Counted from the stretch's first letter, positions 35,715 through 44,442 are shown. The stretch is 64,000 nt of DNA from Sinosporangium album (GCF_900100605.1 NZ_FNCN01000001.1:310001-374000), one strand, 5' to 3'. Made by a program: numbers and translations. Notes: generated by a model from the sequence alone, not told the origin.

Positions 35715-36425
35715 CTAGGGGATCAGCACGCCGGTCAAGCCGCCGAGGAGGAGGAACGGGCCGAATGCGAACTCCGTCGTCATGGTGGCCCTGCGCCGTA
35801 GAACGAGGCCCACGCCGTACAGGGCGCCGAGGAGCTGCCCGCCCAGGGCGGCGACCGTCCACGCCTGGGCGCCCAGCATGCCGCACACCATGCCGATCAG
35901 CCCGGCCAGTTTGACGTCTCCGAGGCCGAGCGCCGCCGGCCTGATCCACCAGAGCACGAAATAGATCCCGCCCAGCGCCAGCCCGCCGGCCAGCGCGGGC
36001 CCGAGATCGCCCGCGACCGCGATCAGGGCGGCCAGCACAAGGTAGGACGGCAGCGTCACGGTGTCGGGCAGCCTGTGCGTCCGGCGGTCCACCAGCGCCA
36101 GCAGCACGCCCGCCACCACCGCGTAGAGCCCGGCGGCCGCATGCGCCGCGCCGTACGGCACCGCCGCGCCGCCCGCTGGGGCGTACGGCCACAGGCCCGA
36201 GAAGCGCCAGACGACCGCCGCACACATCACCCCGGTGACCAGCTCGACGCCCACCCCGCGCCCCCGGAGGGCGGGCGCGCGGAAGGCGCCCCGGAACTCG
36301 GCCCACCCGCCCGGCTCGTCGCCGAACCCCGCCGCCGCCCCGCGCGCAACGCGCCCGGCGACGGCGCCCAGCAGCCCGGCGGCCACCGCCCCGACAAGCA
36401 CCCCGACAAGCAGCCCGGAAAGCAC
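35715..36425 (-). CDS. A24 family prepilin peptidase
   Basis: 236 aa with about seven membrane helices. The two catalytic aspartates are seen in DRRTHRLPD (near residue 115) and GLGDVKLAG (near 172). The cysteine-rich N-terminal methylase domain of full PilD is missing, as in other short actinobacterial forms. It cleaves type IV/Flp prepilin leaders at the membrane. No pilin genes are nearby; location beside aroC is common in this group. Confidence 0.85.
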   Translation of the reverse strand: MLSGLLVGVLVGAVAAGLLGAVAGRVARGAAAGFGDEPGGWAEFRGAFRAPALRGRGVGVELVTGVMCAAVVWRFSGLWPYAPAGGAAVPYGAAHAAAGLYAVVAGVLLALVDRRTHRLPDTVTLPSYLVLAALIAVAGDLGPALAGGLALGGIYFVLWWIRPAALGLGDVKLAGLIGMVCGMLGAQAWTVAALGGQLLGALYGVGLVLRRRATMTTEFAFGPFLLLGGLTGVLIP

Positions 36426-36501
36426 CCCGCGACCCTACGGCACCGGGGACGGCCGCGGCGGCCGAACGCCGGGCTCTGAGTCGTCGCCGGGCCCTGAGTC
36501 G

Positions 36502-37071
36502 TCAGGGCGTACGGCGGAGCCACGGGAAGCGGCGTTTCCGCGCCGGGACCTCCTCGGGGCCGAGACGGGCGACGGTGACGCCGTGGACCGCGCCCGTGAG
36601 CGCCTCGGCGATCTCATCGGCCGGGCGGTCCATGACGGCCAAGGTGTGCAGAAGAGCGCCTTCCAGGACGAAGGAGACGGGCCCGGCCACGTCGAGGACC
36701 ACCGCCGCGGCGTCCTCCTGGAGGGCCGCCCGGCAGACCTGCGGCCCGGTGACCTGGATGGGCCGCGCGTCGGGCCGCCACCTGGCCAGCGGCTCGACGC
36801 CGGTGAAGGCGATCACCGCCTCGCGGCCGTCCTTGCCGACCAGCTTCGGGAGAGCCATCTCGCTCTCCTTCTCCTGCTTGAGGCCGTGCGCCCCCACCTC
36901 GGACTCGGTGAGCAGGGCCACGACCGGCACCAGCAGCCGCGCCCGGCTGAGGGCCGCGACGACCTCCCCGGCCTCGGCCCGCCCCTCGGCGTGAGCCGCC
37001 AGAGCCGCCGCCACAGCGGCGTCGGCGCGGCCGTCGTCATCGGGGACCAGGGGCTGGGGAATGCTCGGCAC
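36502..37071 (-). CDS. SseB domain protein
   Basis: 189 aa. The SseB fold is suggested by residues 35-150 (LLVPVVAL, MALPKLVGKDGREAVIAFTGVEPLARW, LEGALLHTLAV). Small soluble protein common in actinobacteria, often paired with type VII secretion or stress genes, but without defined activity. No operon partner here. Confidence 0.8.
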   Translation of the reverse strand: MPSIPQPLVPDDDGRADAAVAAALAAHAEGRAEAGEVVAALSRARLLVPVVALLTESEVGAHGLKQEKESEMALPKLVGKDGREAVIAFTGVEPLARWRPDARPIQVTGPQVCRAALQEDAAAVVLDVAGPVSFVLEGALLHTLAVMDRPADEIAEALTGAVHGVTVARLGPEEVPARKRRFPWLRRTP

Positions 37072-37227
37072 GCCCCGAGCCTATCCCCGTCCCGCACCGG
37101 TCCCCGTCCCGACGCCGCGCCGCCCCGCCGCCGCGCCGCGCCGCCGCCGCGCCGGGCCGTACGGCATGAGCCCCGCTGCGCGGCGCCGTACGGCATGTCC
37201 GTCACCGCGGTGCCGGACGAGGGCGGT

Positions 37228-38277
37228 TCACCTGACGGTGACGTCGACGAAGACGGCCTTCTTCCCGGGGAAGGCGAGATCGCCGTGCTCGTTCAGCATC
37301 TTCCAATCGATCTTGCAGCGTCCCGGCTCCTTCGCCGCCGTGATGGGGGCCGAGATGTTGACCGCCTCGCCGGGGAGGGTCGGCTCGATCGGCACCCGCT
37401 CCGGGGCCGTGCAGGCGGTCTCGTTGACGCGCGAGAGGTAGCGCCCCTGCCAAGGCACGGTGCCGGTGTTGCGGATCCGCCAGATCTTCTCAAAGGTGGC
37501 GCCGCGATCCACCACGGTGCCGTCGGGATAGGTGACGTCCCATTCGAACAGGGAGTTGTCGCCCTCGGCCATCGCCTCCAGGGGCCGGTCTCCCAGGGCG
37601 ACGGACAGGCGCGGAAAGAGGAAACCCAACCCGGCGATGGCCACGACCGACACCGCCGACAGCACGGTGTACAGCACGGGCCTGCTGATCCGGGACACCT
37701 TTCGCCGCGCCATCGGCTCATCGGCCGGCCAGTGCTCCACGGCATCCGCCGGGGGGTCGTGGACACCCACATGACCGTCGGGCCGGGCCTCCCCCTGAGG
37801 GCGCTCAGGAGCCTCAGCGCTGTGCGGTCCAGGCTCGGCGCCGACCCCGGCGGCGGGGACCGGCGCAGGCTCCGGGGCGGCGTCGCCCTGCCCGGCCCGC
37901 TCCCAGTGGGCCCGCCATTCCCGTCGCACCTCGTCGGAGTCGCCCCCCAGCCGGTCGACGGCGAGGACCCTGACGAACTCCCAGGTCGTCTCCCAGCTCG
38001 GAAGCACCTGCCCGCGCGCGGCTGCGGCGAGGGACGACTTCGAGGCCGCCGCCCCCAGCCGGGAGGACATCTCGGCGAAGGACGGCGCGCCCGCCTCGTC
38101 CTTCAGCTCCCACAGCCGGTGAGCCAGCAGGGCCACCGGCCCGGACTCCGGATCGGGACGGACGGGCTTGCGCCCCCGGGTCGTCCTCGACTCCGCGCTC
38201 CGTAGGCCCTGCGCGTCCTGTAGGCCCTGCGCGTCCTGTGAGCGCTGCGCATCCGGTGAGTCCTGTGCTTCGGCCAT
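37228..38277 (-). CDS. Membrane protein with HTH-like N-terminus and NBR1-type Ig domain
   Basis: 349 aa. Residues 47-110 (LLAHRLWELKDEAGAPSFAEMSSRLGAAASKSSLAAAARGQVLPSWETTWEFV) resemble the helix-turn-helix of XRE-like regulators; a charged Pro-rich linker follows; one transmembrane helix at about 200-222; and a C-terminal beta domain (240-349) with the NBR1 central-domain pattern WDVTYPDGTVV...KIWRIRNTGTVPWQGRYL. So the HTH is inside the cell and the Ig-like part outside. Such proteins are known from actinobacteria but not assigned a role; a signalling protein is possible. Confidence 0.75.
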   Translation of the reverse strand: MAEAQDSPDAQRSQDAQGLQDAQGLRSAESRTTRGRKPVRPDPESGPVALLAHRLWELKDEAGAPSFAEMSSRLGAAASKSSLAAAARGQVLPSWETTWEFVRVLAVDRLGGDSDEVRREWRAHWERAGQGDAAPEPAPVPAAGVGAEPGPHSAEAPERPQGEARPDGHVGVHDPPADAVEHWPADEPMARRKVSRISRPVLYTVLSAVSVVAIAGLGFLFPRLSVALGDRPLEAMAEGDNSLFEWDVTYPDGTVVDRGATFEKIWRIRNTGTVPWQGRYLSRVNETACTAPERVPIEPTLPGEAVNISAPITAAKEPGRCKIDWKMLNEHGDLAFPGKKAVFVDVTVR

Positions 38278-38973
38278 CGTTCACCTGCTTTGGTCAACTC
38301 GCCGAGCGACCCCGCGTGCGTCCCTCGGCCCTGTTTCTCTCCCGCTGAACCCGCCTTTGGACCCGGAAGGCTACCGGAATTCGCCAGTTGAAGGGCTTTG
38401 CGCGGCCTCGGGATCGGCGCGGAACGGCCGGCGCGGAACAGCCGGCGCGAACCGGGGCGCCTGCGGACCGCCATCCGCCCGCGCAGACGAACTCCGAAGA
38501 GAGCATCCATGCCCCCCACATCACCTCCGGTCCGATATCCGACTCCGGCCCGATGAATTCGCGTGGCCTTTTCCCGCACCTTTTCAGCGGGGCTCATCCC
38601 TGCGAAAAACCCCTTGTCGAGGCAATGGGAAAACGGGTCGTCCGCTCCCGATCGCGTCAGCCGGAAGGCCCGGAGGGACACATTTGGACAATGCCACCTG
38701 AACCCCGTCCGACCTGGGACATCGATTGTCCAGCCCAGCCGTGGACAATGCCTGGACGCGCAACGCCCGGTTTCAAGTTGCGACCGGCGGCCGGAATCTT
38801 CCATAGTCGTTGCCGCAAGCAACTCCCCCACCCGGCGAAAACCGCCCGGGAAATCCGAGCCACGATCGGGGACCGCGGAAGAACGGGGGTCGATCCGCAG
38901 CGTCAAAGGGCTAAGGCCCGCCCCGGTGCTCACTTTTCTCAGACAGTATTTCGACTGGCAATTGGAGAGAGAC
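38278..38973. other. Intergenic region with a cluster of TGGACAAT octamers
   Basis: No gene is supported in these 696 bases. The main content is the three TGGACAAT copies at 38685-38749, and a GTTGC/GCAAC inverted repeat near 38811. The region separates the NBR1-Ig gene from the first secreted cysteine protein. Confidence 0.5.
38685..38749. promoter_or_regulatory. Three TGGACAAT sites (candidate operator)
   Basis: TGGACAAT at 38685-38692, its complement ATTGTCCA at 38725-38732, and TGGACAAT at 38742-38749; the last two form a perfect inverted repeat with a 9-base gap. A fourth copy is at 40323-40330 after the second paralog. Chance expectation for an 8-mer is about one per 33 kb on both strands, so three in 65 bases is notable. 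Confidence 0.65.
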
Positions 38974-39387
38974 ATGCGTATCGCAACACTCGCCGGCGCG
39001 GCGGCCTCCGTGGGAATCGCCCTCACGATGCTGTCCGCGCCCGCCTCGGCGACGGCTCAGGGCGGTACGACCGCGCCGCAGGCGGTCTCGGCCGCCGGCG
39101 CGGCCACGAGTGCCGTGGACGCCCAGGCCGTCAAGCGGGCGAGCATCAAGTGCACCTCGCCGCGGGGCAAGAAGACCAACTACTCGTGGGGCACGGGAAG
39201 CTGGAACTCGACCACGGTCTACTTCAACAACCACTGCTCCCACAAGGTGAAGGCCAAGCTCCACTTCAAGTCCCAGAGCGGCCGCGAGAACGCCACGAAG
39301 TGCCTCAACACCAACGGCGGCACCAACGGCAAGAAGAAGTTCTCGATGACCCGCTACCAGCTCGTGAAGATCACCAAGGGCTGCTGA
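38974..39387 (+). CDS. Secreted four-cysteine protein (paralog A)
   Basis: 137 aa. Signal peptide to about residue 27 (LSAPASATA), a propeptide-like stretch, then a mature basic region starting after KR (residues 54-55). It has four Cys: IKCTSPRG, NHCSHKVKAKL, TKCLNT and the final KGC. The same plan occurs in the gene at 39703. The spacing and end-of-chain Cys recall small secreted beta-sandwich inhibitors such as tendamistat (alpha-amylase inhibitor), but similarity is weak and this is inference. Extracellular. A 15-base stem terminator follows. Confidence 0.75.
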   Translation: MRIATLAGAAASVGIALTMLSAPASATAQGGTTAPQAVSAAGAATSAVDAQAVKRASIKCTSPRGKKTNYSWGTGSWNSTTVYFNNHCSHKVKAKLHFKSQSGRENATKCLNTNGGTNGKKKFSMTRYQLVKITKGC

Positions 39388-39423
39388 ACCCCGCGGCGGC
39401 GTTGACCGCGGCGCCCTGACGCC

Positions 39424-39459
39424 GGCCTTCCGGGAAGCCTTTCTGCTTCCCGGAAGGCC
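39424..39459 (+). terminator. Hairpin terminator after paralog A
   Basis: GGCCTTCCGGGAAGC and GCTTCCCGGAAGGCC form a perfect 15-base stem around a 6-base loop, 37 bases after the stop. Confidence 0.9.
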
Positions 39460-39499
39460 TGCTCCTCTTCACCTGCTCCTCTTCACCTGCTCCTTTTCA
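39458..39499. repeat. 14-base tandem repeat (CCTGCTCCTCTTCA x3)
   Basis: Two exact and one near-exact copy, directly after the terminator stem. No coding role seen. Confidence 0.85.
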
Positions 39500-39585
39500 C
39501 GGCGGCGGCCGGGAGGACTCACGTCCACCCCCCTCGTGCCGAGCACCGCCTCACCCCGGAAACCCGTTCGGGAATGGAGATCACC

Positions 39586-39699
39586 ATGCGTTCGATCACG
39601 CTCGGCGTCTCGACCGCCACGGCGGGGCCGGCCGCTCGCCCTGCTGCCCGCGCCCACCGCCTCGGCCGCGGTCCAGGGCATACGGTAGGGGAGGAGTGA
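39586..39699 (+). pseudogene. Decayed third copy of the secreted-protein family (signal peptide only)
   Basis: ATG with a preceding GGAGA, then MRSITLGVSTATAG, similar to the signal-peptide start of paralog A. The same frame then reads as Arg-rich nonsense to a TGA, whereas another frame reads LALLPAPTASAAVQGIR and stops, a typical signal-peptide end. So a frameshift splits the leader and no mature domain follows. A relic between two intact paralogs. Confidence 0.55.
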
Positions 39700-39702
39700 C
39701 CA

Positions 39703-40080
39703 ATGCGCCTCCATCGCCTCGCTACCACCGTCACCGTCGTGGGAATCGCGCTCATCACCGTGGCCGGGTCGTCCGCCGCGACGGTGAGCGTCCCCACCGG
39801 CATCGCCCCCGCAGGCGTGTCCGCGGAGGCCAAGCGCTCCGCCACCATTCCCTGCACCACTCCGCGGGGTGAGAAGGCCACGTTCTCGTGGGGGCCTCCT
39901 GCCCGCACCACGGTCGGCATCGCCTACCGCAATCCCTGTACGCACACCGTGAAGGCGACGCTCCGCCTGAAGGCGCGCAACGGCCGGGTCAAGGTGCCCT
40001 GCTACGGCTTCGCCGCCGAACGGAGGGGTGTGCTGAAGATCGCCGGCTACAGCCTGACCAAGCTCACCCGGGGATGCTGA
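39703..40080 (+). CDS. Secreted four-cysteine protein (paralog B)
   Basis: 125 aa, ATG with GGGGAGGAG seven bases upstream. Signal peptide to about residue 27, then KR (residues 44-45) before the mature region. Cys pattern as in paralog A: IPCTTPRG, NPCTHTVKATL, VPCYGF and the last residue RGC. Shared core: C-T-(S/T)-P-R-G-x-K...S-W-G...N-x-C-x-H-x-V-K-A-x-L. The product is small, basic and extracellular; inhibitor or antimicrobial roles are both possible. Stop is close to the copy of TGGACAAT at 40323. Confidence 0.75.
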   Translation: MRLHRLATTVTVVGIALITVAGSSAATVSVPTGIAPAGVSAEAKRSATIPCTTPRGEKATFSWGPPARTTVGIAYRNPCTHTVKATLRLKARNGRVKVPCYGFAAERRGVLKIAGYSLTKLTRGC

Positions 40081-40283
40081 CGTGTTCCCGCACTCTCCCG
40101 GCGGCCACGCGAGGCGGTCACCTCGAAGGCCGGGGAGCGCCACGGCTGCGGGCGTCAGCGGCTCACGCACCGTCGTCTTCGCGACGGAGCGGGCCGCGGT
40201 CTCCACGACGGAGCGGGATGCGGCCTCCAGGGCTCACGGCCGTGCCCCTAGGGCGGATCACCCTCAGTCTGCTCTTGCCGTAC

Positions 40284-40326
40284 AAATCCGCTCACCTGCG
40301 GATTTAATTATCCAAATGGGTTTGGA
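40284..40326. promoter_or_regulatory. Two adjacent inverted repeats
   Basis: AAATCCGC/GCGGATTT (40284-40305, 6-base gap), then TCCAAA/TTTGGA (40311-40326, 4-base gap) merging into a TGGACAAT copy (40323-40330). The first could act as a weak terminator for paralog B or as an operator. Confidence 0.45.
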
Positions 40327-40737
40327 CAATGTTTGGCCGTACGGGGCGGGGGCTCGCCTTGCCAGACGGCCGGGCGGCTCGGCATAGTCGAGCCGTACCT
40401 CACCGGGAGTCACCGGCGAGCCGGGGCGGGCGTCCAGGGACGAACGCCACCGGGTGAGGACGACGAGGTTCCGGATCACGCCGCGCGCACGCGTGTCCGG
40501 CGTGCGCCGACATGGTTTCGGACGCCACGCCGCACTGGGCGCCGACTGTACGGTCGGGACGTTTCGGCCGACGACAGGGGCGGGCCGGAGCGTGCGCGGA
40601 CGTGGGCCGGGGAAGCCCGGAACCTCGTCATGAGCGTGGGCCGCATAAGAAGGGAGCGAGACCAGGCGGGGAATCGCCGGCCTTCGGCGGCCCTCGACGG
40701 CGCGAGGTTCACGGGGGTGGATCCGCGTGCCGCGGCC

Positions 40738-40770
40738 GGGGCGTTCCGCATACGGGGAGCGGAACGCCCC
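40738..40770 (-). terminator. Hairpin terminator of the ring-opening amidohydrolase gene
   Basis: GGGGCGTTCCGC and GCGGAACGCCCC pair perfectly (12 bases) with a 9-base loop, 81 bases beyond the stop on the minus strand. Confidence 0.7.
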
Positions 40771-40845
40771 AGCCTGAACACTCCGGCCGGAACCTCCGGC
40801 CTGAACGCCCCGGCCTGAACGCCCCTGACTGAACACTCCGGCCTG
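40771..40845. repeat. Degenerate repeat of GCCTGAAC/CCGG units
   Basis: About five imperfect copies of a 14-18 base unit containing CTGAAC and TCCGGCC, between the terminator and the amidohydrolase stop. Confidence 0.6.
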
Positions 40846-40850
40846 ACCGC

Positions 40851-41966
40851 TTAGCCGAGGTCCGCGATGGCGATGACGGGGCCGCCGCCAGAGGGGCCCT
40901 GGTGGACGGCGGCGACGGAGACGAAAACGGCGGGGTCTCCGGTGACGGAGGCGGCGACGCCGCCGACGGTCGCCTTGATCTGGCGGTGCCAGTGCACGTC
41001 GGAGTCGTCGAGCATGATGTTGCGGCGCCCGCGTACGCTCCCGGAGGGGTCGGCCTCGCACTTCATGAAGACGTTGACGAGCCGGCCGCCCAGGTCGCTG
41101 GTGTGGGGGCGCTCTGGCAGGTCGATGCCGCTTCCGCGGATCGCCTCCCAGATGCCGTCGGCGTCGAGCGCGTCCTTCATCACGCTGTGCCCGATGCGGT
41201 AGCGCCCGCCGATGCCGCGCACGTTGCCCACGACGACGATCTGGGCGCGGTCGAGCTCGACACCGCTGGAGCAGGAGGCGACGCTGGAGTAGAGGCTCAG
41301 GTCGCGGTGGATCTGCTCGGCGGTGGGCATCTCGATCTCACCGAGGGCCACGGCGATGCCGAGGGCGGTGGTGGAGTTGGAGATGTCCATCGACGGCCCG
41401 GTGTCCTCGGTGACGACGTCCTGTCCGCGGCTCTTCGCGTCGTTGATGGTGGCGAGGGTGAGCAGCGGCGTCTTGGTCTGGACGTAGTGGACGTCGGCCG
41501 GGTCCTCGATGCCGGCGGCCTTCATGGCCTCCAGCACTCCGGCGGCGACCTTTTCCACCATGGCGGGCCGGCCGATGTCCTCGGGCAGGATGACGTCGCT
41601 CATCGCGACGCCGACGGAGACCCGCGGCTCGTCGCTCGCCGGGGCGCGGGAGGGGTCCACGGTGGCGAAGACGGTGGCGTGCGGGCTGAGCACGCCGTCG
41701 GTGCCGCCGGACCACACCAGGGGCACCTGGGCGACCTCGTCGGGGGTGCGGGTGCCCTTGGCGATGAGCACTTCGCGGAAGGCCCGGTCGGCGAGAATGC
41801 GGGTGTAGTCGTTGACCCCGCCGTTGCCCTCGGTCTTGCCGATCACCGCGAGCACCCGGTCGGCCTCGATGATTCCGGCGTCGATGAGTTTCGCGAGCCC
41901 GGAGGCGTCGGTCACGCTCTCGATGGCCACCTTGCGCACTTCAATCGGATCCGGCATGTTTTTCAC
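40851..41966 (-). CDS. Ring-opening amidohydrolase (cyanuric acid hydrolase/barbiturase family)
   Basis: 371 aa, the family length. Three internal repeats each carry a serine/lysine pair, as in Atz[15 protein letters not shown] (43-56) and WSGGTDG; the second repeat with VQTKTPLL and SCSSGVEL; the third with KATVGG and [10 protein letters not shown]. Enzymes of this fold open cyclic ureides (cyanuric acid, barbiturate, or related purine-degradation rings). A broken carbamate kinase lies just upstream in the same orientation, suggesting a former nitrogen-salvage operon. Cytoplasmic. Substrate unassigned. Confidence 0.85.
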   Translation of the reverse strand: MKNMPDPIEVRKVAIESVTDASGLAKLIDAGIIEADRVLAVIGKTEGNGGVNDYTRILADRAFREVLIAKGTRTPDEVAQVPLVWSGGTDGVLSPHATVFATVDPSRAPASDEPRVSVGVAMSDVILPEDIGRPAMVEKVAAGVLEAMKAAGIEDPADVHYVQTKTPLLTLATINDAKSRGQDVVTEDTGPSMDISNSTTALGIAVALGEIEMPTAEQIHRDLSLYSSVASCSSGVELDRAQIVVVGNVRGIGGRYRIGHSVMKDALDADGIWEAIRGSGIDLPERPHTSDLGGRLVNVFMKCEADPSGSVRGRRNIMLDDSDVHWHRQIKATVGGVAASVTGDPAVFVSVAAVHQGPSGGGPVIAIADLG

Positions 41967-41985
41967 CTTTCACCATGCTTTAACG

Positions 41986-42355
41986 TCATATCGCAACTCG
42001 GGTGCCAAAATTTCCGGTTAGCGCCTCGCCGATCATGTCCAGCGTCGTGATGATCGCGCGCCGACCGGGAACGGCCGCGAAACGCAGCGCCGCGTCGACC
42101 TCGGGTCCCATGCTGCCGTCGGCGAAGTGCCCCTCCTCGGAAAGGACACGCAGTCCGCCGCGCCGATCTCGCCGATGGGCCGCGCCGCGTCCATGCCGTA
42201 CCCGGCGAACGCGTGGGGCACGTCGGTGGCGATCAGCAGCACCGTGCACCGTACGGCGGAGGCCGGCATCGCCGCGGCGAGATCCCTGTCCACCACGGCC
42301 CCGACCCCGCGCAGCGTCCCGTCCGAGCCTCGGGCCACCGCTCCGGCCTGCGGCG
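41986..42355 (-). pseudogene. Carbamate kinase pseudogene (5' truncated, frameshifted)
   Basis: One frame reads GVGAVVDRDLAAA, LIATDVPHAFAGYGMDAARP and IGEIGAADC; the second continues with LRVLSEEGHFADGSMGPEVD, ALRFAAVPGRRAIITTLDMI and GTRVAI before the stop. Together these form the C-terminal third of carbamate kinase, including the VVDKDL-like and GSMGPKV motifs, joined by one frameshift near 42150. The N-terminal two thirds are missing. Carbamate kinase would use carbamoyl phosphate formed in ureide breakdown. It is 19 bases upstream of the amidohydrolase start. Confidence 0.75.
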
Positions 42356-42784
42356 ATGCCTGAGGATTCGCTCACAGCCATCTCCGCTCCAGCTCGTTCG
42401 GACAGGAGTGGCCGTCGCGCCCTGCGCCGTGTTTCCTGCCGCGTTTCCTGCCGTGTTTCCTGGTTTCCTGCCGCGTTTCTCACCTCAGCGCGACGCTAAC
42501 GGTCCGCTATGCGGGGACTCATGATCACTCTTTGCCCAAGAAAGCCGGTTTCTTCGGCATGTTCCACGAGAGCGAGGCTGTGAGCTTGCACACATCGGAA
42601 CATCCCACGAATCCGACATTTCGCATTATTGGGCCCCCGGGCGGGATATTTCCCATTCAAGCGTTACGCACAGTTAGTTGATTATTTCGCTACCCATCGG
42701 TTCTCGACTCGAAGCCCCAGATCACCCATTGATAAGTTTGTTTTCGAAAAGGTCGTGCAAGCTGACAGAATCGGGGACTTCGGC
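42356..42784. other. Intergenic region upstream of the GT2 gene
   Basis: 429 bases with no supported gene. The first part has a 12-base tandem repeat; the last 250 bases are noticeably more AT-rich than their surroundings and probably hold the promoter of the polysaccharide cluster, but I cannot place it. Confidence 0.45.
42429..42480. repeat. 12-base tandem repeat (GTTTCCTGCCGC type)
   Basis: About four copies, one of them shortened by two bases. No coding role visible. Confidence 0.75.
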
Positions 42785-44341
42785 ATGCCCGCATTGGCAA
42801 CGAAGCCAACGACCGCCTCCCCGGACGAGACGGTCTCACGTCTTCCGGCACCACCGGACGACACAGAAATAGCTCTTTATTTCGGTCCGCAACGCCGCTG
42901 GGTGCTGCTCACCGTACCCATATCGCTGATTCTCACCGCGGGGACCCTCTATCTTTTCTCCACCCGCAGCCCCGCCCTGTGGCCCTTCCTCGCCGCACTC
43001 GCCCTCAACCTGACCGGCTGGGTGCTGTCGCTCGTCGACGGCCAGCGCCAACGCCGCACGAGCTGGGAGTCCCACCAGCTCCTGGTCCGCGCGTGGCGCC
43101 CCAAGCGCGCGCCCAGCGTGGACGTCTTCCTCCCCACGCGCGGGGAGCCGATGGCCATTCTCCGAAATACGTTCCATTACGTCGGAGGATTGGCGTGGAA
43201 CGGTCCCGTCACCGTCTGGGTCCTCGACGACGCGGGCCGTGAGGACGTTGAGGCCCTCGCCGGGGAATTCGGCTTCCACTACAGCGCACGCCCCGACCGG
43301 GGGCACCTGAAGAAAGCCGGAAACCTCAATCACGGCCTCTCGATCAGCGACGGTGAGCTGATCGCGGTGTTCGACGCCGACTTCTGCCCGAGGCCGGATT
43401 TCCTCACCCACCTCGCCCCCTATTTGGAGGACCCGACAACAGCCATCGCGCAGTCGCCCCAGTATTTCGACACCGACGCGTCGATGAACTGGCTGGAGCG
43501 TACGGCGGCGGCCAGCCAGGAGCTCTTCTACCGCTGGCTCCAACCCTCCCGCGACGCCGACGGCGGCGCGATCTGCGTCGGCACCAACGTGCTCTACCGG
43601 CGTTCCACGCTGGAGGCGATCGGAGGCTTCCCCCGCATCGACCACAGCGAGGACATCTACACCAGCGTCGAATTGATGAAGCACGGCCTGCGCACGAAAT
43701 ACGTGCCCGTGCTGCTGGCCAAGGGGCTGTCCCCCGACAACATGGCCGCCTATATCGCGCAGCAGTACCGGTGGGCGATGGGGTGCCTCAGCCTGCTGTT
43801 CAGCCGCGACTTCCACACGACACCGATGGAATGGCGGGTCCGGGTGTCCTACTGGTGCGGCTTCCTGAGCTACTTCGTCTCCGCGCTGAACATCCTGGCG
43901 GTGCCGCTCCCCGGTCTGATCATGCTCTTCTTCCACCCGGACGAGGTACGCGCCTGGCACATGATCCCGTTCCTGGGCCCGCTGTGGATCGCCCTCGTCC
44001 TGTTCCCCGCGGTGTCGGTGAGCAGGTGGCGCTTCGAGGTGATCCGCGTGCAGACGCTCTACGCCTACTGCCACCTGATCGCCATCTGGCACGCGCTGCG
44101 CGACCAGGCCGCGGCCTGGGTGCCGAGCGGCGCCGGCGCCGGGCGCTCCCGGCTCGTGTCGCAGGTCGGGTGGCTCGCGTTCGTCTGGTTGACCGCCACC
44201 ACCGCCGCCACCTGGATCGGCATCGCCGTCCAGGCCCCCGTGTACGGGTGGGGCGAGTACTGGGCCATGGCCGCGTTCGCGGCGGCCACCTCCTACATCG
44301 CCCTCCCCCTTATCCGAGACCTCTGGAGAACGCTCCGTTGA
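42785..44341 (+). CDS. Processive GT2 glycosyltransferase (cellulose/beta-glucan synthase-like)
   Basis: 518 aa from ATG 42785. Two N-terminal helices (37-60 and 66-85), a cytosolic GT-A domain with all processive motifs: DD (148-149), DAD (197-199), SED (288-290) and QQYRW (326-330), then 4-5 C-terminal helices. Such enzymes extrude a beta-linked glucan through the membrane while making it. The TGA overlaps the next TTG (TTGA). The start is relatively AT-rich. It leads a cluster with a small membrane peptide, an acyltransferase and a GH16 lipoprotein. Polymer identity unknown. Confidence 0.88.
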   Translation: MPALATKPTTASPDETVSRLPAPPDDTEIALYFGPQRRWVLLTVPISLILTAGTLYLFSTRSPALWPFLAALALNLTGWVLSLVDGQRQRRTSWESHQLLVRAWRPKRAPSVDVFLPTRGEPMAILRNTFHYVGGLAWNGPVTVWVLDDAGREDVEALAGEFGFHYSARPDRGHLKKAGNLNHGLSISDGELIAVFDADFCPRPDFLTHLAPYLEDPTTAIAQSPQYFDTDASMNWLERTAAASQELFYRWLQPSRDADGGAICVGTNVLYRRSTLEAIGGFPRIDHSEDIYTSVELMKHGLRTKYVPVLLAKGLSPDNMAAYIAQQYRWAMGCLSLLFSRDFHTTPMEWRVRVSYWCGFLSYFVSALNILAVPLPGLIMLFFHPDEVRAWHMIPFLGPLWIALVLFPAVSVSRWRFEVIRVQTLYAYCHLIAIWHALRDQAAAWVPSGAGAGRSRLVSQVGWLAFVWLTATTAATWIGIAVQAPVYGWGEYWAMAAFAAATSYIALPLIRDLWRTLR

Positions 44342-44442
44342 ACCGCATGACGTGGCCCGAAGCCCTGGCCATCACCGCACTGCTCCTACTCGGCGCCCTG
44401 GTCGCCTCCGGCTGGGCCGTACTCCCCCCTCTCATCCCATGA
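44338..44442 (+). CDS. 34-residue membrane peptide in the polysaccharide cluster
   Basis: TTG 44338 overlaps the GT2 stop as TTGA (an internal ATG lies at 44347), and its own TGA overlaps the acyltransferase ATG as ATGA. It encodes one helix (EALAITALLLLGALVASGWAVL) with a short Pro-rich end. Perfect coupling on both sides argues strongly for a real gene. Small membrane subunits accompany bacterial cellulose and other synthases, so a stabilizing subunit is a reasonable idea, not shown here. Confidence 0.75.
   Translation: MNRMTWPEALAITALLLLGALVASGWAVLPPLIP

Larger units (their letters stand above)
40081..40850. other. 770-base intergenic region with hairpins
   Basis: No supported gene. It contains two inverted repeats near 40284-40326, a strong terminator at 40738-40770 and a degenerate repeat at 40771-40845. 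Confidence 0.5.

Noticed and set aside
40082-40387. 101-codon ORF after paralog B
   Set aside because: No ribosome site, low-complexity composition, and hairpins inside; looks non-coding.
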